64,000 bases of DNA from the NCBI GenBank assembly GCA_020746875.1, contig JAGTJL010000002.1:2604001-2668000 (forward strand), written 5' to 3'. Positions 1-13,300 of this stretch are shown here, piece after piece. The position numbers and the translations under genes were made by a program. The first letter of the stretch is position 1. The number at the start of each line of letters is the position of its first letter. The DNA comes from Rhexocercosporidium sp. MPI-PUGE-AT-0058 (Eukaryota > Ascomycota > Leotiomycetes > Helotiales). The notes under the pieces are model-generated. The model did no database searches. It was not told where the DNA came from and saw only the letters and a program-made list of their open reading frames with translations.

Positions 1-952
1 GAGACGAAGAAGATGAGCTGAGATGAGATCCTTCACGAGTTTACGGAAGCCCTTTTTTCCTTTCAGCATACACGCGCATACGATACACGAACGCATTTCA
101 CGCATTTCTACTTTACAGTTCACGTCTTTTCTTGACGATGACGAATTCAACGACGATGAACGAGACAAACCTTTTACGGTGTTTTGAAACTTAGCGTTTT
201 TCTTCTGTGTTAATAGCTTTTTTGAGAGGGAGAGAGGTGAAGAGAGGCGGAGGGGAGACTTTTTGTGTTAGAGTTTACTGCTTTTGTTCGTACATGATAC
301 CACTTTGATTAGCTTATAGCTAGTCAACTGCTACTGTTTCCTGTTCTTGTTCATACTAAATAAAATCAAAAGATAATGATATTAGATTTGAACTAAATAG
401 CCCATCTATGTGTGTGTATGCGTGTGCATGTGCATGCGACTTTGGGATCGCTTGTTCTTGATTTGTCCGGGAACTTGTATTTACGAATGAGTGCCCTACA
501 CTGCTCTGCACGTTAGAAGAGAGAAAGAGCAGACTATACATGACTGTGCTAAGCTAGATTCACGTATCATAATATTCAGTGAGGCGGGGAAATATTACTT
601 TAGGGGAGACCGTTGCAAGAAGTATTTCGGTAAGCAAAGGTTTTGTATGAACTGTAAAATTTTTTTTGGAAGAGCCTCCAGGTAAAATAAAGCGTCACTG
701 GCTAATATCGACAAGCGCAGAAGATAAAGGAAGAAGAGGAGACGGAACGATTGAAAAGTGTAACGTCAGTCCCTATTTCGGGTATCGGCTTTCGCATAGA
801 GTTGAGAACGAAGGAAAACCCCTACGCAGAAGGATCAAAGAAGCAGAGAGAGGTCATACAACAAAACACAGGAGGCGAAATTAGACCAGACCAGACCAGA
901 CCACGTAACCCAAGAAGAAAGCCTAGTGCGAAAGGAAGTCTGTCGGTCTATT
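1..952. other. Intergenic / 3' flank, no gene supported
   Basis: No open frame here has family resemblance or a plausible exon structure. The stretch contains a purine-rich tract around 225-262, a TG/CATG-rich tract around 409-437, and four tandem AGACC units at 883-902. Its right end is probably the 3' untranslated region of the kinase gene that ends at 953. Confidence 0.6.
883..902. repeat. Short tandem repeat, (AGACC)x4
   Basis: Four perfect copies of a 5-nt unit lie just beyond the stop codon of the kinase gene, probably within its 3' untranslated region. No function is implied. Confidence 0.8.
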
Positions 953-2416
<1,464 letters not shown>

Positions 2417-3495
2417 GGTTAGCCAGCGTTTTATAGGGATTTTGAGATAGTTGAGGTTAAGGAGGACGTCCAGCGCTCCCGGATACAATCTAGCCATCTG
2501 CTGATACAGAGGACGATGGTTTCCTGCCTTCGCTGGCGCGGTGCTTGCAGGTTAAGTGCGGGGTGAAACTCACAACTCATCGTCGCTGCCAATTCTGATT
2601 CCCTTGCTCAATTGTCCTGTCTTCTGGCACCTTCCGGCTGCTTGAGGTTGGATGCAGAGAACAACGTCGAAGCAATGAACAACGCGCAAGGAGGGAGGGT
2701 TCAAGGCTGTTGTCGTTGTTGACTTCAAAGGCTTAGCTGAAGCTTGTTGGTGGGGCTGAGATGAGCTGGCTGATGATGATGAGGGGTTAAAATAGAGTCA
2801 GTAGGAAAAAGAAAAGCGTCGTCAACAATGGCGACGTGAATGGATTTGAAGAGGCTCCGTATCCAAGTAGTGAAGATGCGTAAGAGAGGAGTATGAAGTC
2901 ACCAGCAAAGTATGACTTGCACAATATTGTTGTGGTCTGCCTTGCCGTTGTTCCCCCTCAGCCGCAGTCAGAATCCCAGGTGAGGAGGGGCAGGCAGTGG
3001 CTGAGCATCCCAGGGGTCGGCCTATGGGGATCGTCACGTGTCCTTACGGTATTTTTGCTTTTCACTGCGCTCGTACAAGTACCGTGGATTTACAAGTGTG
3101 GGTGGTCCAAATTACATCATTGAGGCTATTCGGAATAATATGCAATCAAACCACCAAGTGTTATTGGCAAAGTAGCGGTACATGGTGCTACACCCCGAGT
3201 TCTAGTTCTATTATAAGGACTCCCTTAGCTTGACTCTGCCGCCTATCGATAAGCTCTTCTTGCCTTGCCTTGCCTTGCCTTGCCTCGCCTTATTCTCCAC
3301 AGCCTTCACTTGCAAGCTTGAATATTTGGATTGCCTCAAACAATCTCTGCCCAACACCAGAAACCCCATAGACCCTTCACTCCTCGAGGTTAAAGACCCT
3401 CGATCAAGTAAGCTAGAGCGCCTTTCTCTCTGCAAAAGAATCAACAGCCTCGAAATCGCCAAAACAAAACACTCCTGAACTGAAGGCGAGCAAGA
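2417..3495. promoter_or_regulatory. Divergent intergenic region between kinase and E2 genes
   Basis: About 1.1 kb separates the two divergent start codons, so both promoters must lie here. A pyrimidine-rich (CCTTG)n tract lies about 205-240 nt upstream of the E2 start, and a CA-rich leader precedes the ATG. No convincing gene was found; the short open frames have no recognisable content. Confidence 0.5.
3259..3290. repeat. (CCTTG)n pentanucleotide tract
   Basis: About five copies of CCTTG, the last imperfect (CCTCG), lie in the E2 promoter or 5' leader. The tract is pyrimidine-rich, as is common near fungal transcription starts; a regulatory role is only possible. Confidence 0.75.
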
Positions 3496-4205
3496 ATGAG
3501 CTTCGCAACCAAACGTCTCTCGAAGGAGCTGTCCAAGGTAAGCCCTTCATTCCCTCCACAATACCACACAACGAGAAATAGAACGATATCTAACTCATGT
3601 ATCTAGATCCACGGCACGCTACCTCCAGGAATCGAGTTGGTAACCGCAGAAGGCTTCCAAGAATGGCAACTCGACATCAAAGTCCTCGACGCAAACCCAC
3701 TGTACATGAACAAGGTCTTCCGTCTGAAATTCAAGTTCAGTCCACAATACCCAATTGGTAAGCTCTATTCCTTTCCATCCTTAATGTAGTTTGCTTCTCA
3801 AGCAAGCAAGGCAAGCTAGGTCATCTGATCACTCGCCGCCTGCTCACCTACCCCGCCACCCATCCCTCCTCTCTACAGACCCTCGAGTCCATATCATAGT
3901 CCGAGTCCACATTAACTAATATTCATGTCCTGAACAGAACCCCCGAAGTAACCTTCATGCAAACAGCCGACCGCCCCATCCCCATGCACCCGCACATCTA
4001 CTCCAACGGCATCATCTGCCTCGACCTTCTCGGCCAGCAAGGCTGGAGCCCCGTCCAGAACGTAGAGAGCATATGCATGTCCCTGCAAAGCATGCTGACG
4101 GGTAATTCTAAGAATGAGAGACCCGAGGGCGATCAGTCGTTTGTAGCGAATAATAGAAGGAGGCCGAGGGATATCGATTTTTATTATCATGATAATACTG
4201 TGTGA
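3496..4205 (+). CDS. Ubiquitin-conjugating enzyme E2, UBE2W-like, with a 1-nt frameshift
   Basis: Small E2 that would charge ubiquitin through its active-site Cys. Exons are 3496-3537, 3607-3757 and 3938-4205. The N-terminus (MSFATKRLSKELSK) and the core HPHIYSNGIICLDLL match the UBE2W class: the usual HPN tripeptide is HPH, and the catalytic Cys is in NGIICLDL. The C-terminal end (DIDFYYHDNTV) resembles the UBE2W tail (WWYHDDTC-type). UBE2W enzymes ubiquitinate protein N-termini; that activity here is inferred. The coding bases total one short of 154 codons. After the second intron the sequence has five C at 3940-3944 where the conserved EPPEV motif needs six, giving a stop four codons into exon 3. 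All other signals are intact, so this is more likely a sequence error than a dead gene. Intron 2 (180 nt) carries a CTAAT-type branch site (ATTAACTAAT at 3911-3920). Confidence 0.85.
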
Positions 4206-5006
4206 GGCGTCTGGGGTGGGCTGGGAAGGGAAGGGACTTGGAGGACTCGACTAAACAATGGTTCGGGCAGGTTGGTGAGAGATTGGGGATATGGTACGGG
4301 TGGACTTTACTTCTAAAGCTTTGGCTGGTACATGGCATGGAGAGACGTGGCATGGCGTGGCGTTTCGAGGGTGGGCATATGAATGGATTGTATGAGGGCC
4401 GACTTCAGTGTGCTTTAACGGCCTTGGGCTAATACAAAATGATGGCTCAGCGTGGGGGATTCACAATTGGTGGTTACAAACAAGCCCTTGTTTCTGGGAT
4501 TGTTGGCTTTTACTCTGAAGAACGGGCATTCTAGCATGGCGTCTGGTTCCCTCTTTTTCTACTCTCTTCTTCCTAAGTAGGTAGCGATGATTTTGTTTGA
4601 TGAATGAGGGAAAAGGAAATAGAAGTCTGTCTACCGATTTTGACTTACTACTCGACTTTAGATTGCGGAAATAGTGGTTATAGATGTGTAGTGAGTTGTG
4701 AGTTCACACGTCTAGGAGGGTTTCGTGTGTGTTGTGTACTGAGTGCTGGAGGATACATCATTCCGAACAGAGGAAAACTGTTGCAAATCCAGTGCTTTTT
4801 ATCTCCATTTCTCACAGCCCGGCCATCTTCCTATCATGTTGGATTCAGCACTCCCAAGCTCCCTCCCCTCCATATCTAGCTTAGTTACCCACCAACGACG
4901 CCTGGAAATCCATGCCCTGCTAAGCTCTCATATGCCTATCCATCTACTTGTACAAATCTAGTTCTTGTTCATTTCTTTTCATTTATTCTTCTGTCTGTCT
5001 GTCTGA
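4206..5006. other. Intergenic between two convergent genes
   Basis: This is 0.8 kb between the ends of the E2 gene and the histidyl-tRNA synthetase gene, which face each other, so it holds two 3' untranslated regions. A GGCATGG-rich imperfect repeat lies near 4331-4362 and a (CTGT)n tract near 4988-5004. No gene is supported. Confidence 0.55.
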
Positions 5007-7030
5007 TTACGACGCGGGAACGGCTCCAATAGTTTCTTGCGACGCGGGAGTTTCCTCAGCTGACTTCTCTGGGTCTGGTACGGATGTAACATCTGGTGCT
5101 GTTGATGACTCCGGTGCGGCTGTAGTTGTCTCGACTGGCTTCTCGGAGTCTGCGACTGGTGCGGCGACGGCATCTGTAGCCGCGACCTTCTCAGCCTCAC
5201 CCTTGATGCCATCGACGACTCTCAGTCCTTCCGCCTCCTGAAAGAGACCTTCGAGATCTGCCTTCCGTCTAAGTCTCTGCTTGACCTCGGCAGCGACATC
5301 GACCAGGTCAACAAGAATGCCTTCTTTCTCTGGGTGGCCCTCGCGAAGACCCATCTCTTTGATCTTTACTTTGCCTTGGGCTACTTCATCCTCGCCAATG
5401 ACGATTGTGAAGGGGACGCCGTTGACTTCTGCGGCTTTGAATTGGTTTGGTAGCTTGGGCTTGACTTTGTAGAGGAACTCGGCCTGGATTTGCGTTAGCA
5501 TGTTTCCTCCTGAGATTTAGACAACTCGTACCTTGATTCCTGCTTCCCATAATCTAGAGCAAATGTCCATTCTCTCTTTCAATAGCCCTGTAAAGCCCTT
5601 CCCTCCAAATGCCATAACAAAGACATCAACCTCGTTATTCCGTACCTGAACGGCATTCTTCTCTGCAGCCATCCGAGCTTTGGTAATTGAGAAGATTCTG
5701 TCTACGCCAAACGAGATTCCTACACATGGAATTTGGTTCTTGCCCGAGAACATGCCCACGAGCCTGTCATACCGTCCGCCAGCAGCCACGCTCCCCACAC
5801 CTACGCTAGGATCCGAAGAGCGATCCTCATCAGCGTCTGCTCCTGCTTTAGAAGGCTTTTTCGAGGAGGATTTGGGTGGTGCAGCCGCAGCGGTGGATGT
5901 GGCTGCGAGAGGTGCTGACCCAGATGACCCTTCGGTGATTACCTCGTAGATGAGACCAGTGTAATAGTCTAGTCCACGTGCTAAGCTCAAGTCAAACGAA
6001 ACATTATCCAGAGCTCTGAATGCCTCCAGATACTCAAACAGTAGCTCCATGTCCGCGATACCTGCTTTCATCGACTCATTTGCCGCAAGCTTCTCGTCCG
6101 CCTTGAGTTTGGCTAGGAGATCCTTTTGCCCCTTCAAGACAACATATTCGCCAATCTTGTCTGCGATTTCTGGTTCCAGGCCTTTTTCTTCCGTCATCTC
6201 CTTGCGTACTTCCGCCCATGGCAACTTGTCTAGTTTGTCAACTGCAGACGATATGGTACGAATCTTGTCTGTTGGTACTCCGCACACCTCGAAGATACCG
6301 TCTAGGATCTTGCGGTGGTTCAGCTTGATCGTGTATGCTCCCTTCCATCCCAGTCCCTCGAAAACCTCAGTTGTGATGCGAATAACCTCCGCATCTGGTA
6401 ACATAGGGTCGTAGGTACCCGCAATATCGAAATCGCATTGGTAGAACTCTCGCATCCGTCCCTTGGTCATAGCCGGTTGATCACGTCTGTAAACCTTCGC
6501 GATGTGGTATCTCTTGATATTTTGTACATCTCGGTTCATGGCCAGCCATCTTGCGAATGGCACAGTCAAATCGTATCGCAAGGAGCAGATCTCCCCACCC
6601 TGGTCCGCGAGGTCGTAGATGAGTTTACTGTCTTCGCCATATTTTCCCGACAGGATCTCTTTCAGTTCAAAGACTGGGGTATCGATTGTGACTGCTCCGT
6701 GGCGTTTGAAGACGTCGGTGATGGTAGAGAAGATCTTGTCACGGATCACCATATCCTTTCCCTCCCCTAGTAAATGTTGGTATTGAGTCCAGTCGCACGT
6801 GGTTTTGGAGCCAACTTACAATCCTTTGTCCCCTTAGGAGTTTTCAACTCGAACTTTTGGCCTTTTGGAGCCATATTCTCGTCTTCTGTACTGCGCCTCG
6901 CAGTTATTGAGAAATTGCGGGTATTTCGAAATGCTGCACGCGCTGGCGTGAATAGAGTGAGTGGACGTGAAGGCTGTTTAAGTCGTGTTGATCTCGCAGA
7001 TCTCAGCAGTTGTAATTGGAAAGTCTTCAT
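5007..7030 (-). CDS. Histidyl-tRNA synthetase, probable dual mitochondrial/cytosolic product
   Basis: Class II aminoacyl-tRNA synthetase that attaches histidine to tRNA-His. Exons 7030-6820, 6766-5532 and 5483-5007 join in frame to 640 residues. Motif 2 ([17 protein letters not shown]), the histidine-binding motif ([14 protein letters not shown]), motif 3 (GISFGVDRI) and a C-terminal anticodon-binding domain are visible. An Ala/Ser/Lys-rich insertion of about 45 residues follows LIYEV, and the C-terminal about 80 residues are a Glu/Ala/Pro-rich tail; both are low-complexity. The first ATG (7030) starts an Arg/Ser/Thr-rich leader of 52 residues without acidic residues until its end, typical of a mitochondrial presequence. 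An in-frame ATG at 6874 begins [18 protein letters not shown], which looks like the cytosolic N-terminus. Yeast HTS1 makes both enzymes from one gene by such alternative starts. The gene shares a short divergent promoter with vps33. Confidence 0.95.
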
Positions 7031-7321
7031 TCACCCTTTGCAACAAGATTCGGCTTAGGAAGGCTGTGGAGGGGAAATATCAGAGTTCTGAGTCATTGGT
7101 GGGAGGGGAAGTTGGTTCGGACGAGGCTGAAGAATGGATCCTGCCCTGGCCCAGAAATATTTTTGGTGCCCGGACTTCGCTTGCCTGACCTCACTGCTGG
7201 GGGGACCCGCTTGCATCGGAGCTTGAGCCTTCACTTGTGCCGCCCGCCTCCTCTCTTCTCTGCCCACTTTCATTCCTCTTCTACTCCCTCACTCATCGTC
7301 GCCCCCATGTAGAAGCTCAAG
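7031..7321. promoter_or_regulatory. Bidirectional promoter between hts1 and vps33
   Basis: Only 291 nt separate the two start codons, so both promoters and 5' leaders are compressed here. The right half (about 7225-7310) is strongly C/T-rich on the + strand, typical of a fungal transcription start region just upstream of the vps33 ATG. Confidence 0.6.
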
Positions 7322-9650
7322 ATGGCTCCTCATGCCGGCTTCGATACTGACCGGATCAAAGACAAGGCCCGGAAGGACCTTCTGTACTTGCTCGAGGGTG
7401 TAAGTAAGGACTCCCACCGACTCGACGATCTATACAAGGCATCAACTGACCCGCTTGCTTGCAGGTACGAGGAAAGAAGAATCTGGTCCTTGAGAGGTCT
7501 CTGGCTGGTCCAATCGGCATCTTCGTCAAATTCTCGACACTTCAGGACTATGGAGTCGACAAGGTCTTCTTCTTGGAGAATGGCAATGCAGATGTGAGCC
7601 AGCGAAATGTAGTATTCATTGCTCGGGGCGAGAGTGCGAAGCACGCACAATCCATAGCCGGTACGTTTCTCGATATCAGTCCTCATCCAACCGAATGCCC
7701 TCCCTCCATGGGCTCTAAAAGTAGACTTCGTAGACGACTGCTTCCACTCTACCTAGTCAGTCTTGAGCCCTACATGAGTTCACTCAAGCATGATACGGCA
7801 CAATTTAATAGTGACATTTATCGAATATTTCATATGCATCTGTACACTGCCATCCCGTGCTGACAATCATACAGATCATATCAAGCGCCTGCAACGAGAA
7901 AGCCAAACTGGACATGAATTCTCAATATTCTGGGTTCCGCGAAGGACTCTTGTCTCCGAAAAGATACTCGAGGAAGCCGGGGTTCTAGGCGATACGAGCA
8001 TTGCAGAGTTTCCACTCTACTTCCTTCCTCTCGAAAAAGACCTGCTTTCACTGGAGTTGGACGGTTCGTTTTCAGACCTATATTTGAGGAGAGATCCCAC
8101 GCCTACATACCTACTGGCACGTGCTTTGATGTTGATACAGCAAAAACATGGACTCTTCCCTCGCATCACCGGTAAGGGAGACAATGCAAAGAAACTTGCT
8201 GATCTTCTTGCTCGTATGCGACAAGAATTGGTTGCAGGTGAGGATACAAACGAGAGCAACAGGCTAGGCTTGACTCCAAGTACGACTGTCGAAAGCCTCA
8301 TCGTGATCGATCGCGAAGTCGACTACGCTACTCCTCTTCTCACACAACTGACATACGAAGGATTGATAGACGAGGTTGTGGGGATCCAAAATAACCAGGC
8401 CGATGTGGATTCATCTATGGTGGGTGCTGCTCCCCAGCCTGCGCCTGGTTCCTCGAAAGCGGTGGGTGGAGTGGTGCAACCTAAGAAGCGAAAAGTCACA
8501 CTGGATTCTTCGGACAAACTTTACGAACAGCTGAGGGATACAAATTTTGCGATTGTTGGGAGTCTACTGAACAAAGTTGCCAGACGCCTCAAAACTGATT
8601 ATGATGGCAGACATGGTACGAAGACAACAGCAGAATTGAGAGATTTTGTGAACAAGTTACCTGGATATCAAGCCGAGCAACAGGGCTTAAAGATCCATAC
8701 GGGCCTTGCCGAGGAAATCATGAAGCATACAAGAACAGACCAGTTCAGTCGTTTGCTCGAGGTACAGCAGAACTTGGCGGCCGGCGCAAACCCTTCCTCG
8801 CAGCATGATGCAATAGAGGAGTTGATTGCGCGAGATGCACCCCTCACGGAAGTTCTACGAATTTTGTGCCTTGAGTCATGCATTTCGGGTGGAATCAAAC
8901 CTCGTGAGTTGGAAGCCTTCAAGAAAATGATCCTTCAAGCCTATGGATATCAGCACATTCTCACGCTTGACGCTCTTGAAAAGCTCCAACTGCTTCTGTC
9001 CCGTAGCTCGCCAATGGCATCCATGATTCCAATGACTGGAGGGCCTGCGACCACCGGAACGAAAACGAATTATACCTATTTGCGCAAAGCCCTTCGGCTC
9101 ATCGTAGATGAAGTAAACGAACACGACCCTAACGATATCGCATACGTCTACAGCGGATATGCTCCTCTGTCAGTACGTCTAGTTCAATGTATACTGCAGA
9201 AGCAATACCTCACATCCATTACTCGTGCAGGCAATGCGAATAATCCTGCTAGTGTTGCCACAGGCGGTGCATCGCAGGGCTGGCGAGGCTTTGAGGACGC
9301 GGTGAAGCACGTAAGGGGACAGACTTTCGATGAAGTACAGAAGGGAGAGGACAAAGCCGTGAAGGCCCGCTCCCTTCTTTCTGGCAGTGGGGATAGGAAG
9401 ACTGTGTTCGTTGTATTCTTGGGCGGGATAACATTTACGGAAATTTCTGCTTTGAGGTTCATTGCGAAGAAAGAAGAAGGTATGCATCGTCACTATCTTC
9501 CTTTTTACCAAGCTCCATTATACTGACCTTCGCCTTGCAGCACGAAAGCAAATCATCATTTGTACAACTTCGATTATAAGTGGGAACAGGATTATGGACA
9601 CAGCCATTGAGAAGGCAACATTGGGAAAGAATGTCGTGCAAGACCTGTAG
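7322..9650 (+). CDS. Vacuolar sorting protein Vps33 (Sec1/Munc18 family)
   Basis: SM-family protein that chaperones SNARE assembly as a subunit of the HOPS and CORVET tethering complexes at vacuole and endosome membranes. Exons 7322-7399, 7465-7660, 7875-9479 and 9541-9650 join in frame to 662 residues, normal for Vps33. Recognisable segments include LLYLLEGVRGKKNLVLERSL near the N-terminus, the SM core (DREVDYATPLLTQLTYEGLID), a linker rich in Gly/Ala/Pro (about residues 265-290), and the C-terminal FLGGITFTEISALRFI followed by the last exon's IIICTTSIISGNRIM. The start is the first ATG after the C/T-rich leader and is preceded by AAG. Intron 2 (214 nt) is long for this window. Divergent from the histidyl-tRNA synthetase gene. 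Confidence 0.95.
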
Positions 9651-10314
9651 AACTTTTCGAGGCAAATCATGGAAATAGCATGACTTCAAAAAGAATGTCT
9701 AATAATAATTTAATCATGAATTGACTGGAACAATAACACAAAAAGTGAAGCTTCATCAACGAATCATTGACCTCCGCTCGAATACGACTCGACTAAAATG
9801 TAACGTCGGGGGAGATATCGTCAAATTAAGTCTCCACGTGATTCTCCGCTTTGGCTGTCGGCAAGCCCGTCCCTCATTTGGGCCGAAGATCTCAGAAGGA
9901 GGCGATATCAAGTATCGAACCACCCGACCACCCAGCGAACCACCACGAGTCCTTTAGGGACATCTGTCTCCTCTACGAGCGACGGCGATACGACGAGGTA
10001 GATTGCATAACACACCGTGAGGCAGGAACGTCTGTATGGGGACAATATCGTATGCGACAGGTGAGACCAGTTCCACGTGGTGATACATATATCAATGTCA
10101 AGTCCATTGAAAAGTCGCTAATACAAGCTGTTAGATTTCTGAGAGTCGGCCAACCAATTATTTCGATGATACCCGAGTGAGGGACGTGTGGAGGAGTGAT
10201 ATCAAGTGGCAGGGGAGCTTTTCGAGTAGCTAACCAGGCCCAGCCGTTACCGACTACCTTATCCTTCACATATGACCAAGCAGTCAACAAGTCATAGGAC
10301 TCAGTGATCTAGAG
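9651..10314. promoter_or_regulatory. Intergenic, promoter of the LSD1-like gene
   Basis: Two genes run in the same direction here, so this 0.66 kb holds the vps33 3' region and the next promoter. Short open frames (for example on the minus strand at 9973-10290) have no recognisable content. Confidence 0.45.
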
Positions 10315-13300
10315 ATGGCAGCAACAATGGATACTCATATGGTGCAACATGATGACCTTAATTTGATGGGTTTACAAGAGTTGGACTCGCATCTCTCAAT
10401 ATTCGAACCATCCACTATGGACATGGAGTCATCCACTGGCACACCAGAATCAACCTCAAATTACGGGGATGCCATCAACACATCTGATCAACTAACCACT
10501 ATTGTTGTTAAGTCACCAGATGAGGTCTACTCGCCAAGGGCTCAATATGGATCCCGTGCTAGGCCAACGGACCCGAAGCTTAATGCCATTTTGTATGTAT
10601 TCGCGCTTTCCTCTCCTGTTTTGAGTTTTATCACTCGATCAACCAGTTCTGGGATGACTTCGAATCAGCTTTAACATTTATACTCTAGAGCTGAGCACCA
10701 CACTAAGTCCGCCTCGGATGGCAGCCTGCATCTTAGACCTGAGAGTGCTCGAGATTCAATGGGATCATCAATGGTTACAGATATTGACGACGGCTCATCA
10801 GCCCTTTCTTCGATATCGAGCAAAGCGACCTCGCCTACAGGGTTCGATGCACACTCGAAGGAGACAAGCAGGTTGGCTTCACAATTGGCGAAACGTCGCG
10901 ACAAATTCGATGTCCGTCCGAGAGTCTCGATTCCGACTGATTTGACGCCGAGCGAGTATGCGAGACAATGCATTGCAGCTGCAGAGTCATCGCGCCTAAA
11001 TCCCTACAGTTTGCATCCTGAGGAGCATGCTATGCTGCGCAAACACATCAGTCATCAACAGGTCACAACATATCTCAATATTCGGAATGGCATTCTGAGA
11101 TTGTGGACGAGAAATCCCATGATTGGAGTAATGAGAGACGAAGCTGTGGGATGCGCCAAAGATGTCCGTTGGTTTGATACAGCAAGCGTTTGTTACGAGT
11201 GGCTGGTACGACGAGGCTACATCAATTATGGTTGTTTGGAGCATGTCGAAACCAAGCGAGAGAACAAGAAGCCCCGAGCTCCCAAGCGGAAACGAAAGAC
11301 TGTTGCTGTTCTTGGAGCTGGCATGTCCGGCTTGGGCTGCGCCAGGCAACTAGAAGGTCTCTTCTCTCAGTTTGAAGAGCGCTTCCGAGCAATGGGTGAG
11401 GACCCACCTCGAGTCGTTGTACTAGAAGGCAGAGACAGAATCGGCGGACGCGTCTATTCTCGAGCTATGAAATCGAAACCCAAATATCCAACTCTCAGCT
11501 ATGGAAGTCGACATACTGCGGAGATGGGGGGCATGATCATCACCGGGTTTGATCGCGGCAATCCCCTAAACATTATTGTCAGAGGTCAATTGGCACTACC
11601 ATATCATGCCCTGAAACCAGAGACGACGATCTACGATGCTATCGGAAGACCTGTTGACGTCAACCGGGATCAGTTCGCCGAGAAGCTGTTCAACTACATT
11701 CTAGATCGTGTGAGCGAGTACAAGTTCAAGCTTCCAACACACCCCGTTGTTGACGGAGACAAAGACTTACTCGATGCTGGCCGAGATGTCAGCTCGGAAG
11801 GATCCAAGACCATCAGCGAAGTTGAAGACGGCACCAACTCGTCAGCGAGTTCAAGCAAAAATGGATCTCGCGCGCCTTCAGAACAGATGATCCCCGTCTC
11901 GTCCGACAGACTTACAGGTCGAGCACATCTGGAGCCAGGTATTCCGGCAGTGCACACGGCCGCCTTCAAAGCGCAAGAGATAGGCTGGCGCCTGCGAGAT
12001 GGTGTTGGCATCGAGCAAGATTTGGACCTCGAAAATGTAGTTAACTCGAAATATGCCACCTTGGGCTTGGTCTTTGACGAAGCTATTCGACAATACACTA
12101 GGATCATCGACTTTGCTCCGCTTGATCTTCAGCTAATCAACTGGCATGTTGCCAACTTGGAGTACAGCAACGCCGTTACTTGCAATAAGCTGAGTCTTGG
12201 TGGTTGGGATCTGGATGCAGGAAACGAGTGGGAAGGCAAACACACCATGGTCACTGGCGGTTATCAACAGGTTCCGAGAGGTCTATTGAATTGTCCGGAG
12301 CCATTAAATGTCAGGAGAAAGAGTAAAGTCAAGCGCATCTCATACAAGCACGTTGCGAATGATTCTCCATCCTTCATCGAATGTGAAGATGGCGAGACCC
12401 TTGAAGCGGACTACATTGTTTCAACTATACCATTGGGTGTGTTAAAGCAGCAGAATATCGCATTCGAGCCAGCTCTTCCTGACTGGAAAATGGGTCCCAT
12501 TCAGAGAATTGGGTATGGAGTTCTCAACAAGGTTGTGCTTGTATACGAAAAAGCCTTCTGGGACGAGTCTCGAGACATTTTCGGAACCCTTCGTAACCCA
12601 GCAAACCGCTTCTCTCTTGAGCAATCTGAGTATTTCACGCAGCGAGGTCGATTCTTCCAATGGTTCAATGTTACCAACACGACTGGTTTGCCGACTCTGC
12701 TTGCTCTCATGGCTGGTGATGCCGCATTTTCGACTGAAAGCACGCCAAATGATCTACTCATCGGCGAGGCTACAAAGGTTCTGCGAAGTGTTTTCGGCGC
12801 AAGTGTGCCCGCACCGGTTGAATCAATAGTGACAAGATGGGGTCATGACGAGTTCTCATATGGAAGCTATTCATACACTGGTCCCAACTTCAAGCCAGAT
12901 GATTACGATATCATGGCACAACCCATTGGCAACCTTTTCTTCGCTGGTGAACACACCTGCGGTACGCACCCAGCTACTGTACATGGTGCTTATATCTCTG
13001 GCCTGAGAGCAGCATCGGAAGTACTGGAGACTATGATTGGCCCAATCGAAATACCAGAACCTCTGGTCTTACCCAACACCTCAGCTATGAAGAGAAAGTC
13101 GGATGCAATTCAAAGCCCGAAGGATCCAAAGCAAGCACGACTAGAGAAGTACGAAATAGAGGTCTGGGACGCCATATATGCCAAGCTCGGCGACCGACCC
13201 TGGAAACCCGCAAACAACTATGCAAACCCTTACCGCATGTACAGCAAGGACAAATGGGAAGAAGCAAAGAGGAAGTGCGAGACGGGTCGAAGACCAGGCA

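Noticed and set aside
3957..4205. A second E2 starting at an internal ATG (MQTADRPIPMHPHIYSNG)
   Set aside because: This is simply exon 3 of the UBE2W-like gene read alone after the frame break; the exon 1-2 reading matches the family N-terminus.
10671..10973. Minus-strand frame opposite the LSD1 N-terminal region
   Set aside because: Antisense shadow of the disordered N-terminal coding sequence.
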